A stretch of DNA of 35,222 nucleotides from Acidobacteriota bacterium (lineage in GTDB: Bacteria; Acidobacteriota; Terriglobia; Acidiferrales; UBA7541). Every line of letters begins with the position of its first letter. Within the stretch, counting starts at the first letter, position 1. Of the stretch, positions 16,226-25,035 are shown in pieces. The stretch spans positions 1 to 35,222 of the forward strand of contig QHYE01000102.1 in the NCBI GenBank assembly GCA_003224055.1, read 5' to 3'. The notes below the pieces were generated by a model. The model was not told the origin of the DNA and made no database searches. It worked only from the letters and a program-made list of their open reading frames with translations. Made by a program: the position numbers and the translations under genes.

Positions 16226-18547
16226 ATGAAACCCTCCGAATTTCCTCTTGATAAAACTGACCGACGCCGGAACGAACTCAGCCGGGGAGCGGAGCAGCGT
16301 CCCACGGTGTACAAGTATGTTGAGTCACCTTCGACGGAGGTTGGCGCTTCGCCGGGGTACGACAGTCTCCTCGACTACTGGCACATTCTAATCCGCCACA
16401 GGATGACGGTACTACGCTTTGCGGTGGCTGGATTGCTCGGAGCGATCGTGGTCAGCTTGGTGCAGACACCGATTTACCGCGTGAGAACTTCCCTCGAGAT
16501 CCAGGGTCCCAACTTCCCGGAAATGAAGGGCGCCAACGACTCCAACGGCAGTTACGCCTCACCAGAGTCGTACGTGGAGACGCAGGTCAAAATCCTGCAG
16601 AGTGAATCCGTAATCGAGCACGTGATCGACAAACTGAAGCTCCAGAAAGAGCGGCCCAGAACCGGCTGGCGAGGCTTGGCGTCGCGCGTGCAGCGCATTT
16701 TCGCATTTTCCAAAGCCTCGAATCTCCCGGAAAGGGAGGAATTGATCCGGCAGATAAAACGCAATCTGACGGTGCGGACATCCGGCAACTCGCGCTTGCT
16801 TGAGGTGCTATATGAATCGCCGGATCCCCAGCGGGCGGCCGATTTCGCGAATACCCTGGTCAGCCAATATGTCGAACTAAGCCAGGAGGAGAGGTGGAGG
16901 TCCGCCCAGGGCACTGCCGAATGGCTGACGAGCCACCTGGGCAAAATGAAGGGAGAGCTGGAAGCCTCGGAGGCGCAACTCCAAGATTACGCACGCGCTT
17001 CCGGGCTGTCGTTGACCTCCGAGAAGGAAAACCCGGTGGTGAACCGGCTCAAGGAATTACAAGACGAGCTCTCCAAAGCTCAGGCCGACCGAATTGCAAA
17101 GCAAGCGAAATCCGAAGAAGCGCGCAGCAAGCCAGCGGATTCCGTGCCGGAAATGTTGGAAGACCCGACCATGCGCGAGTACCGCCAGAAGTTGACTGAA
17201 TTGCAGCGGCAATACGCCGAGCTCAGTGCGACACTGACCCCGGAGCATTACAAAGTGAAGCGCGTGCAAGCGCAGATCACTGAACTGCGCTCCGAGATGC
17301 AAAAAGAACGCGCCAACGTCTTGCGCGGCCTCGGCAACGAATATGCAGCAGCGGTCCGCCGTGAAAGACTACTGTCCAAAGCACAGGCCGAGCAGGAGAA
17401 AATCGCGGCGGATCAATCCGACAAGGTGATCCACTACGACACCCTGAAGCGCGACGTGGATTCGAACCGCCGGCTCTACGAAGTGATGCTGCAGAGGGTC
17501 AAGGAAGCCAGCTTGGCCACTGCTATGCGCGACAGCAATGTACTGGTCGTTGACCGCGCCAAACCGCCGCTGCTCCCTTACCGTCCAAGTTTGCCAGTGA
17601 ACTCCGCGATTGGCTTGTTCAGCGGCGTGTTCCTGGGTTTTGGATTCGTACTGCTCCGGGAGCGTATTGACCGCAGGATAAGTGCTCCCGGCGACGCTCA
17701 GGTCTACTTGGATTTACCGGAATTGGGCGTTTTACCTTTGGATCAGGCCGCAGTTTCCTGGCAAATCCCTAACCGTCTGCCCCCGCATCGTGCAGCCTCC
17801 TCCCGCCCTCCCGAGAGCGCCTTGAGGTCTTCGCTAGGCGATTGTCCCGAACTAGCCACCTGGAAGCGCAAGCCTTCTTTGCTCGCTGAATGCACGCGCA
17901 CCACGCTGATCTCGATTCTTTCGCCTAACCAGAATGGAGAGGGTCCTCGGATCATTGTCCTCACGAGTGCATGCCCGGGCGATGGCAAGACGACAGTTGC
18001 TTGTAATCTCAGTATCGCAATGGCGGAGATCGGTCGCAAGGTGCTCTTGATCGACGGCGATCTGCGCCGCCCGAGACTGCATAAGATTTTTGGCGTGGCG
18101 AACACCTGGGGTCTCAGTGACTTGCTGTGGGCAGACAATCCGCTTGAAACTGTTCCGATCTCACACCTGGTTCGCGAGACTGAGGTCTCTAGTCTTTCCT
18201 TGTTGCCCGGGGGCAGTTGCGGCATAACCCCGTCGAATCTCTTCTATTCTCCTCGCATGTCGAGGCTTTTGAGGCGTCTGCGGTCGGAGTTTGACATGGT
18301 CATGATTGACGCACCCCCCGTCATCCATCTCGCGGATGCGCGCGTGCTGGGCCGCCTCGCGGATGGCGTCATTTTGGTGGTCCGCGCCGGGCAAACTACG
18401 ACTGAAAGCGCGTTATTCGCCAGTCAGCGTTTCGCCGAAGACGGAACTCGCGTTCTCGGCACCGTTCTAAACAGCTGGGATCCAAAGAACAGCCGAGGTT
18501 ACGGCTACGGAAATTACCGCGAATACGAGAAATATGTCGGACAGTAG
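16226..18547 (+). CDS. Fused Wzz chain-length regulator and BY-kinase (Wzc-like)
   Basis: About 773 residues. I choose ATG 16226 (GAGG 6 bases upstream) over TTG 16202. The inner-membrane protein has a first transmembrane helix (VLRFAVAGLLGAIVVSLV), a long periplasmic Wzz/coiled-coil part with a GNVR-type region, and a second helix (AIGLFSGVFLGFGFVLL). A cytoplasmic tyrosine-kinase domain follows: Walker A ACPGDGKTT (about 582-590), Walker A' VLLIDGDLRRPR, and Walker B MVMIDAPPV (about 691-699). The last 18 residues hold five tyrosines (GYGYGNYREYEKY), the usual autophosphorylation cluster. It controls polymerisation and export. No cognate phosphatase gene is in the window. Confidence 0.95.
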   Translation: MKPSEFPLDKTDRRRNELSRGAEQRPTVYKYVESPSTEVGASPGYDSLLDYWHILIRHRMTVLRFAVAGLLGAIVVSLVQTPIYRVRTSLEIQGPNFPEMKGANDSNGSYASPESYVETQVKILQSESVIEHVIDKLKLQKERPRTGWRGLASRVQRIFAFSKASNLPEREELIRQIKRNLTVRTSGNSRLLEVLYESPDPQRAADFANTLVSQYVELSQEERWRSAQGTAEWLTSHLGKMKGELEASEAQLQDYARASGLSLTSEKENPVVNRLKELQDELSKAQADRIAKQAKSEEARSKPADSVPEMLEDPTMREYRQKLTELQRQYAELSATLTPEHYKVKRVQAQITELRSEMQKERANVLRGLGNEYAAAVRRERLLSKAQAEQEKIAADQSDKVIHYDTLKRDVDSNRRLYEVMLQRVKEASLATAMRDSNVLVVDRAKPPLLPYRPSLPVNSAIGLFSGVFLGFGFVLLRERIDRRISAPGDAQVYLDLPELGVLPLDQAAVSWQIPNRLPPHRAASSRPPESALRSSLGDCPELATWKRKPSLLAECTRTTLISILSPNQNGEGPRIIVLTSACPGDGKTTVACNLSIAMAEIGRKVLLIDGDLRRPRLHKIFGVANTWGLSDLLWADNPLETVPISHLVRETEVSSLSLLPGGSCGITPSNLFYSPRMSRLLRRLRSEFDMVMIDAPPVIHLADARVLGRLADGVILVVRAGQTTTESALFASQRFAEDGTRVLGTVLNSWDPKNSRGYGYGNYREYEKYVGQ

Positions 18548-18568
18548 GTGTTTCAAGGAATAATCTCC

Positions 18569-19585
18569 ATGCCTTCGTCTATTTCCGATTCGAAGTCCAC
18601 AGCTCTCACCTACGCGAAGACCTTGGTCGGAATTTGCGTGATGCTCATGATTGCCGTCGAGATCTCCTCCGTTTATCTCCTCAAGCATGATTCGGCCACG
18701 TATGCACGGATTTCTCGGCAATACGACGAAGCCGCTAAAATGCGCCCCGCTAGGCCGGGCGAGCCTCCCTCCGTACTGATGGTGGGCAATTCCCTACTCC
18801 TGCATGGAGTCGAACTGGATAGACTGCAGGCATTGACTTCCTCCCGCATGCGTATCCATCCCATTTTCCTGGAGGCTACCGGCTACTATGACTGGCTGTA
18901 CGGGCTGCGGCGCCTGTTCCGTCAGGGGGCAAGACCGCAGGTGGTCGTCGTCGGTGTCGGTGTGAATTACTTTCTGAAGAACGGTGTGCGTCAAGATTAT
19001 GCTCCCATGCTGTTCTTTGATGCCCGAGACACCCTCGCCTTAGCTTCAGATTTACATCTGGATCGCACTGCAACAAGCAATCTCTTGCTTGCACATTCGA
19101 GCACCTTCTGGGATACGCGCAGCGCCATTCGAACACAGGTTCTAAGCCATATGGTTCCCCATCTTGAAGATCTTTTTTTGTTCGTAAATCCGAGGCCGGC
19201 TATTCCAGAGGGTCGGGCGTTTGAAGAGATTGCGATTCCCCGCTTGCAAAGGATGCGTGAGCTATGTGAAGCATACGGAGCCAAACTGATTCTTCTGGTC
19301 CCGCCAACTCTATCTTCGGAGAGTGCGGTCAACCAAATGGCGTATGCTGGGCACAAAGTTGGAGTGGATGTATCGGTGCCAATTGATCCAGCGGCGCTTT
19401 CGGCAAAGTTTTACCAGCGGGACGGAATGCATCTCAATCCCGAGGGCGCAGTGCTTTTCACATCAGCACTAGCGAAGGACCTTCCCGAGAGGGTTGTGAC
19501 TCACGACACCCTAGCCTCCCGCCTCACCCGATCGACGCCCGCACCCCTAACTCCTACTGTGCAGATTGCTGACCGTGAGCACTGA
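18569..19585 (+). CDS. SGNH-fold acyltransferase-type protein with N-terminal anchor
   Basis: A 338-residue protein with one N-terminal transmembrane helix (TLVGICVMLMIAVEISSVYL), which places the rest in the periplasm. SGNH-type motifs are visible: block I around Ser (LMVGNSLLLHGVEL) and the C-terminal Asp-x-x-His (YQRDGMHLNPEGA). Such proteins partner MBOAT acyltransferases in O-acylation of exported glycans. The start at 18569 follows AAGGA by 9 bases. It sits between the BY-kinase and flippase genes and overlaps the flippase frame by 20 bases. A deleted homologue lies beside the MBOAT gene (10526-10726), so this intact copy probably serves that MBOAT. The acyl group and target are unknown. 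Confidence 0.82.
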   Translation: MPSSISDSKSTALTYAKTLVGICVMLMIAVEISSVYLLKHDSATYARISRQYDEAAKMRPARPGEPPSVLMVGNSLLLHGVELDRLQALTSSRMRIHPIFLEATGYYDWLYGLRRLFRQGARPQVVVVGVGVNYFLKNGVRQDYAPMLFFDARDTLALASDLHLDRTATSNLLLAHSSTFWDTRSAIRTQVLSHMVPHLEDLFLFVNPRPAIPEGRAFEEIAIPRLQRMRELCEAYGAKLILLVPPTLSSESAVNQMAYAGHKVGVDVSVPIDPAALSAKFYQRDGMHLNPEGAVLFTSALAKDLPERVVTHDTLASRLTRSTPAPLTPTVQIADREH

Positions 19586-20900
19586 CGCCCCAGGCGTATT
19601 CGCCGCGCAGCACGGCAAACGTCCCTCCTTGTGTGCGGATTTCAGCTGGATGTTCGTGGGAAATGCCCTTTACGCGGGCGGCCAGTTTGCAACGCTGATG
19701 CTGTTGGCCAAGCTGGTTCGGCCAGAACTGGTGGGGCAGTACGCCTTGGGTCTCGCCGTGGTGTATCCCGTGATGATGCTCACCAACATGCAACTGCGGG
19801 CCGTTATGACCTCGGGCGCACGGCAGCAGACCCATTTTGGCCATTACCTAAGCCTCCGCCTGCTGACCACGTCGCTGGCACTCGTGATTATCTTCGCCAT
19901 TACTCAAATCCTAGGGTATCGCCGAAACCTGACGGCGGTGGTTACGATGGTGGGGGTGGCATACGCCATCGAAACCATCAGTGATGTGTATTATGCGCGG
20001 CTGCAACTGCACGAAAGAATGGCTGAGATCTCCAAGTCATTGATTGCAAGGGCGCTGCTTTCCGTGCTTGGACTGGCAGTCACAACTTATGTCAGCAGAA
20101 ATCTTCTATGGGGAGTCACAGCTGTTGTGCTGGCGCGTGTGATCGTCCTTTTCGGTTACGACATTTGTGAGCGTACCCACGGTTTGGGTGGGCAGTCCAA
20201 ATGGTTCTCTCGAAACGACGCGCTGGCGCCGCGCTTCGATCTGAAGGTGCAACGCGAATTACTGTGGCTTAGTCTCCCTCTCGGAATTGTAGTGCTCTTA
20301 ACCACTTTGAATTCCAGCGTTCCTAGCTATTTCATTAAGCATGCGCTCGGGGAACGTGACCTGGGTATTTTCTCAGCGATCGGATTCATGATTTCAGTAG
20401 GAAACATGGCAGTGATGTCGCTTGGCCAATCAGCGTTCACCCGCCTTGCCAGGTCATATGCCACAGGCAACCTTGTAGCCTTCGGCTTGCTCCTCGGCAA
20501 GCTTCTAGCCTTTGGGGCCATGCTGGGAGTGTGCGGGATGATTATTTCCAGGCTGGCAGGACGCGAGATTCTTATCATTCTGTTCCGGCCCGAATACGCT
20601 GAGCGAGCAGACCTTCTTCCCTGGATCATGGCGGTGGGAGGCGTCCTGTTTATGGCCCAGTTTTTGGGATTCGGGATGACAGCCGCCGGTTATTACAACT
20701 CACAAGTTATCCTGAATATTTTGGCAAACCTTAGCCTTTTCGCGGCCTGCTATTGGTTTGTTGCACGGCAGGGGCTCTTTGGTGCGACCTTCGCGATGTT
20801 GATCGCCGCGATCGTGCAGCTTGCCGGCAGCGCCCTTGTTCTAATCATAGGCATGCGAATGCATACTCCTGCATGCGTCGAACGCGTGGAAACAGCCTAA
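19566..20900 (+). CDS. Polysaccharide flippase (Wzx/MATE-like)
   Basis: A 444-residue polytopic membrane protein with about 12 hydrophobic segments and no long soluble domain, typical of Wzx-type oligosaccharide flippases. It should move the undecaprenyl-linked repeat unit to the periplasmic face. The N-terminal stretch WMFVGNALYAGGQFATLMLL, followed by LGLAVVYPVMMLTNMQLRAV, is characteristic. The start is uncertain: TTG at 19566 and GTG at 19575 both overlap the end of the SGNH gene, and the next in-frame ATG would remove part of the first helix. The overlap implies co-translation. Function rests on topology and neighbours. Confidence 0.88.
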   Translation: MLTVSTDAPGVFAAQHGKRPSLCADFSWMFVGNALYAGGQFATLMLLAKLVRPELVGQYALGLAVVYPVMMLTNMQLRAVMTSGARQQTHFGHYLSLRLLTTSLALVIIFAITQILGYRRNLTAVVTMVGVAYAIETISDVYYARLQLHERMAEISKSLIARALLSVLGLAVTTYVSRNLLWGVTAVVLARVIVLFGYDICERTHGLGGQSKWFSRNDALAPRFDLKVQRELLWLSLPLGIVVLLTTLNSSVPSYFIKHALGERDLGIFSAIGFMISVGNMAVMSLGQSAFTRLARSYATGNLVAFGLLLGKLLAFGAMLGVCGMIISRLAGREILIILFRPEYAERADLLPWIMAVGGVLFMAQFLGFGMTAAGYYNSQVILNILANLSLFAACYWFVARQGLFGATFAMLIAAIVQLAGSALVLIIGMRMHTPACVERVETA

Positions 20901-20936
20901 TGTTACCTCCTCGCATCCCTCCGTCGGTGGAGGGCA

Positions 20937-22316
20937 ATGGTTAAGGAGGCCGCTCAACGGTATTGGTTGGGGCACCAAGTAGTGTTCGGGCGGGTGCTGC
21001 GTCAGCCTTGTGCCTCGCCGAGGCCTGATGGCAGTGTAGCCGCCTGCACCATCGTCGGAGTAGAAGAGTCTTCCGGTCTCAGCAAACTTGCGTTTGCTTC
21101 CCTTTGGCTTTTGGTGTTCGCCATGCCATGGGAAGATGCAATCACCATTTCTGATTTTGGTACAAGCGTACGTTTGATCGGGATGGTCACTGTTGGCCTT
21201 GGTGTCCTGGCGGTCATCGAAAGAGGGAAGCTCAGACGCCCGGCACCAGGGCACATCGTGATGGCCCTGTTTGTCTTGCTGGCGGCGCTAAGTTATCTGT
21301 GGAGTCTTTATCCCGAAGGAACTCTAGTGCAGGCTTTCTCGTACATCCAGCTCTTTGCGATGGTGTGGCTGATCTGGGAGTTGGCCCCTCGGGTGCGAGA
21401 ACAGATGCGACTGATGCAGGCATATATTCTTGGAACCTTTGTCTCTGGGATAGACACACTATACTCATCTCTTTCTCATCAGGAGTCGGTTTATCAACGC
21501 TATGCAGGCGCCAGGTTAGATGCCAATGACTTGGGGCTAATCATGGCTTTGAGCATCCCAATGTCATACTATCTGCTCATTGAGAACAAGGGGTGGATGG
21601 CTTGGATCTACAGAGTGCAACTTATTTTGGCAGGAACGACCATCTTGCTGACGGCCTCAAGAGGAGCCACTCTGGCGACTGTTGTCGCCCTTGCTATCGT
21701 GCCTTTGACTCAAGCGCGCTTGACTGTCCACCAGAGAATCGCAGTCCTCTTGACAATATCATTGCTTGTCTATGGCGCTCTTCTCTTCGTACCTTCCAGT
21801 TCATGGGAACGCTTATCGACGCTACCCAGCGAATTTGCGCAGGGGACATTAACCGGACGCACCATCATCTGGAAAGCAGGCTGGGAGATTTTCCGCGTGC
21901 ATCCTTTCCTGGGCATTGGAGCCAACGCATTCCGCCTTATCGTCAGCCGTGTTTTGGCTGAGCCGATTCGCCTTGATGAACGTGACCCGGCGCCCCCCGC
22001 GCACAATACGTTCCTGTCGGTCCTCGTCGAGCAAGGCGTAATTGGTTTTGTGCTTTTTTGCGCCTTGTTAGCTGTCCTAGCGCTGTCACTGAGAGGGATG
22101 CCCCGCTTCCAACAGCGACTGTGGATCGTATCTCTTGCTGTTTGGGTGGTAGGAGTGTCCAGCTTAACGTGGGAGATGAGGAAACCGACCTGGTTCTTCT
22201 TTGGCCTGTTAATGGCGCAATGCGGCAGCATGGCCCAGAAGCGAGGTCCTGCGCAGAGTTATGCTCACTGCTTTGCTAAACATCGAGCACCCGTCCTGCA
22301 CGTATCATGCCCGTGA
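20937..22316 (+). CDS. O-antigen ligase / polymerase-like membrane protein (Wzy-like)
   Basis: A 459-residue polytopic membrane protein of the Wzy/WaaL superfamily, probably the polymerase that joins repeat units on the periplasmic side. About ten hydrophobic segments flank a periplasmic loop with the family-like stretch GRTIIWKAGWEIFRVHPFLG, then IGANAF and later HNTFLSVLVEQGVIGF. The histidine in that stretch and nearby arginines are typical functional residues. The start could also be a little downstream, because the first 45 residues are hydrophilic and not conserved-looking. It follows the flippase by 36 bases and precedes the glycosyltransferase genes, completing a Wzx/Wzy pathway. Confidence 0.88.
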   Translation: MVKEAAQRYWLGHQVVFGRVLRQPCASPRPDGSVAACTIVGVEESSGLSKLAFASLWLLVFAMPWEDAITISDFGTSVRLIGMVTVGLGVLAVIERGKLRRPAPGHIVMALFVLLAALSYLWSLYPEGTLVQAFSYIQLFAMVWLIWELAPRVREQMRLMQAYILGTFVSGIDTLYSSLSHQESVYQRYAGARLDANDLGLIMALSIPMSYYLLIENKGWMAWIYRVQLILAGTTILLTASRGATLATVVALAIVPLTQARLTVHQRIAVLLTISLLVYGALLFVPSSSWERLSTLPSEFAQGTLTGRTIIWKAGWEIFRVHPFLGIGANAFRLIVSRVLAEPIRLDERDPAPPAHNTFLSVLVEQGVIGFVLFCALLAVLALSLRGMPRFQQRLWIVSLAVWVVGVSSLTWEMRKPTWFFFGLLMAQCGSMAQKRGPAQSYAHCFAKHRAPVLHVSCP

Positions 22317-22382
22317 GAATCATCTTCTCGTGCTGAAATTGGAGTGCCTACTGTAGCTCAGCGCGACACGCGAACTGAGGTC

Positions 22383-23576
22383 ATGAACAAAGTAAAAGTA
22401 GTCCATATCGTCCCTATGCTCAGCCCCGGCGGCGCCGAGCGCGTGGCGGTTCATATCGTGAGAGGGTTGAACCGCCAGCGATATGATCCAGTAGTAGTTT
22501 CGTTCACGGGGCGGTTGGGGTGCGACCTCGACCGTTTGCTGGAGGAAGCAGGCGTAGAAGTTCGGTACCTGAGCAAACGGCCGGGATTCGATCACCGCAT
22601 GTACTCCAGATTGCATCCTGTTCTCAGAGACTGCCAACCGGATATTGTTCACACCCATCTGCACGTGCTTCGCTATGCGTTGCCATCCCTGCTGCTTCTC
22701 AAACGCTCCGCACTGTTGCATACGGTCCACAACTTGGCGGAACGCGAGATTGAACCTTTGCTCCGCTGGCTTCAGCGTTTCGCACTCAACCACGGAGTTG
22801 TCCCCGTCGCCGTCGCGGAAGAAGTAGCAGTCAGTTTAGGACGCCTTTACGGAATTCAAGGCTGTCCCGTCATCTCGAACGGTATTCCGACGGACTATTA
22901 CGCGCGCCCGCAGACTCCACGGATAGAGTGGCGGGCGAGGGAGGGCTTCAGAGACGAGGATATTCTGTTCGTCTGCGTAGCCCGTTTTGCTGCACAGAAA
23001 AATCACGCGCTGCTCCTGAGGGCATTCGCGCAAGGTCCCGCTTCCGATCCGAACGCGCACTTGGTCCTGGTTGGCGAGGGCGCCTTGCAGGAACGGCTCA
23101 AAGAGCAAGCCAAGAGTTTCGGCTTAACCCACCAAGTCCACTTCCTTGGGCTGCGGACCGATATTCCCGACGTGTTGGGCGCAATGGATGTTTTCGTTCT
23201 GAGTTCAGACTACGAGGGCAACCCGCTCTCGGTGATGGAGGCTATGGCCTCAGGCCTGCCTATTGTGAGCACCGCCGCAGGGGGCGTGCCGGACCTCTTC
23301 GAAAGCGGAAGGGAAGGTTTTATCGTGCAGCCTGGAGACGTTCAGGGTCTCTCGAACTCCATGGTTTCTCTCTTAGGAAATCGAGAAGCCAGGCAGTCCT
23401 TGGGGATGGCGGCCGCGCGGCGGGCAAGAGAAAGCTTCGACGTGTCAACGATGGTCCGGGCATACGAGGAACTGTACGAGAACCTCGTTGATCATTCGCA
23501 TGGCCTGAGCACTGAAAGCACGTTCCGAGAGTCCGGCACTCCGGCTAGAGAAGTGGTCGGGAGCCAAAATCGATGA
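22383..23576 (+). CDS. Glycosyltransferase family 4 (first of three)
   Basis: A 397-residue GT-B fold enzyme. The N-terminal domain opens with VHIVPMLSPGGAERVAVHI, the usual glycine-rich GT4 start. The C-terminal domain has CVARFAAQKNHALLLRAF and the nucleotide-sugar-binding E-x7-E motif in DYEGNPLSVMEAMASGLP. It should add one sugar to the lipid-linked repeat unit at the cytoplasmic face. I choose the ATG at 22383 rather than the upstream GTG at 22344, because the family fold starts there. Donor and acceptor cannot be told from the sequence. It is about 66 bases downstream of the polymerase-like gene. Confidence 0.92.
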   Translation: MNKVKVVHIVPMLSPGGAERVAVHIVRGLNRQRYDPVVVSFTGRLGCDLDRLLEEAGVEVRYLSKRPGFDHRMYSRLHPVLRDCQPDIVHTHLHVLRYALPSLLLLKRSALLHTVHNLAEREIEPLLRWLQRFALNHGVVPVAVAEEVAVSLGRLYGIQGCPVISNGIPTDYYARPQTPRIEWRAREGFRDEDILFVCVARFAAQKNHALLLRAFAQGPASDPNAHLVLVGEGALQERLKEQAKSFGLTHQVHFLGLRTDIPDVLGAMDVFVLSSDYEGNPLSVMEAMASGLPIVSTAAGGVPDLFESGREGFIVQPGDVQGLSNSMVSLLGNREARQSLGMAAARRARESFDVSTMVRAYEELYENLVDHSHGLSTESTFRESGTPAREVVGSQNR

Positions 23577-23645
23577 ACATTCTTGTTGCTAGTGATGTGT
23601 GTCACTGATCCAGAACGCGTTGGTCTAGGAAATTTGAAAAACCAT

Positions 23646-24824
23646 ATGATCAAGGTCATGCACGTCATTACGACCCTCGGCCCAGCCGGGGCCGAAACCA
23701 TGCTCTGCCGAGTCGCTGCTGGGATGGACGGCACGCGGTTTGAAAACGAAGTTGTATCGCTTACCGGTGTGTTAGACCTTGCGGAGAGAATGCAAGCAAT
23801 CGGTGTGCGCGTACGCACACTCGGTATGAAAAAGAGTGTGCCTAACCCTTTGCTGGTGATGCGCCTTGCGCAATGGATCCGCGAGTCGAAACCGGACGTT
23901 ATTCAGACCTGGATGTATCATGCGAACTTGGTCGGCGCTCTCGCGGCGCGCCTAGTTGGTGATGTTCCTGTGGTTTGGGGCATCCACCATAGCGCACTTG
24001 ACCCTCGCGTTGACAAGCGCCGCACCATGTTAGTCAATCGCGCCTGTGCCTTTTTATCGGGAAAATTGCCCGCCCGGATTGTATGTTGCTCAGAGGCGTC
24101 GCTGAGCATCCATAAGAAACTTAGCTACGCCGCCGAAAAACTGGAGGTCATCCCCAACGGTTTCGATCTGGAGCGAGTCAAACCCGACGCTACTGCCCGC
24201 GTGTCGGTACGTGAGGAGCTGGGTATCCCGGTGGATGCACTTGTAATTGGAATAGCAGCCCGCTTCCATCCCCACAAGGATCATCGCAACTTCGTTCGAG
24301 CAGCCGCGCAGCTACACAAACAAATACCCGAGATTCAGTTCCTGCTCTGCGGCCTTGACATCACCTGGCAAAACTCGCAGTTGGCGGGATGGATCGAGGC
24401 AGCGGGCGTCCGTGATTGCTGTCATCTCTTGGGACTACGCCGAGATATACCTCGCCTCTTTGCCGGGATGGACATCGCCACTACTGCTTCTCGCAGTGAA
24501 GCCTTTCCCATTGCAATCGGTGAAGCCATGGCGTGCGGAACGCCCTGCGTCGTGACCGACGTGGGGGATTCCGCAATGATCGTTGATCAGACTGGTATTG
24601 TCGTGGCGCCTGGAGATCCGGATGCGTTGGCTGAAGCGTGGCGGAAGCTCATAGAGGCCGGACCGGAAGTACGGTGCCGCCTCGGAATGGCTGCTCGACG
24701 CCGAGTGCAGCACCATTTCGCACTGCCGGCGATCGTGGACCGATATCAGGCAATCTACGCGCAGTTGGCCGCCGGAGCACCACAAGGTGTGCCTGCTCCC
24801 AGCCTCTCGCACTGTGCTCGCTAG
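23646..24824 (+). CDS. Glycosyltransferase family 4 (second of three)
   Basis: A 392-residue GT4 enzyme with the start MIKVMHVITTLGPAGAETML, which fixes the start at 23646; the in-frame extension back to 23583 has no family character. The C-terminal half includes IGIAARFHPHKDHRNFVRAA and the donor-binding motif SRSEAFPIAIGEAMACGTP. It resembles the previous gene in layout but is clearly diverged, so they probably add different sugars. It lies about 70 bases downstream of that gene, on the same strand. The substrate is not predictable. Confidence 0.92.
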   Translation: MIKVMHVITTLGPAGAETMLCRVAAGMDGTRFENEVVSLTGVLDLAERMQAIGVRVRTLGMKKSVPNPLLVMRLAQWIRESKPDVIQTWMYHANLVGALAARLVGDVPVVWGIHHSALDPRVDKRRTMLVNRACAFLSGKLPARIVCCSEASLSIHKKLSYAAEKLEVIPNGFDLERVKPDATARVSVREELGIPVDALVIGIAARFHPHKDHRNFVRAAAQLHKQIPEIQFLLCGLDITWQNSQLAGWIEAAGVRDCCHLLGLRRDIPRLFAGMDIATTASRSEAFPIAIGEAMACGTPCVVTDVGDSAMIVDQTGIVVAPGDPDALAEAWRKLIEAGPEVRCRLGMAARRRVQHHFALPAIVDRYQAIYAQLAAGAPQGVPAPSLSHCAR

Positions 24825-25035
24825 GCCCGCCTTTTAGGGGCGTTCGGTTTCCCACTTGGGATTCTGAGCGCACCTGATTCATCTCCTTCAACTTCTTTCA
24901 GTACAGCTGATTAGGGCGGCCGATGTCAGCACGCGCGCGGATTATGCAATCGACGTGATCAATCCAAGACAAAAGACAGTGCCGCGCTCAAAGAGTCGGT
25001 GAGTGGCGAGACATACCACTAGTCGGAACATAGAG

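Noticed and set aside
24825-24870. Terminator-like hairpin after the second glycosyltransferase
   Set aside because: Only a 4-base stem (CGCC/GGCG) without a T-run; too weak to call.
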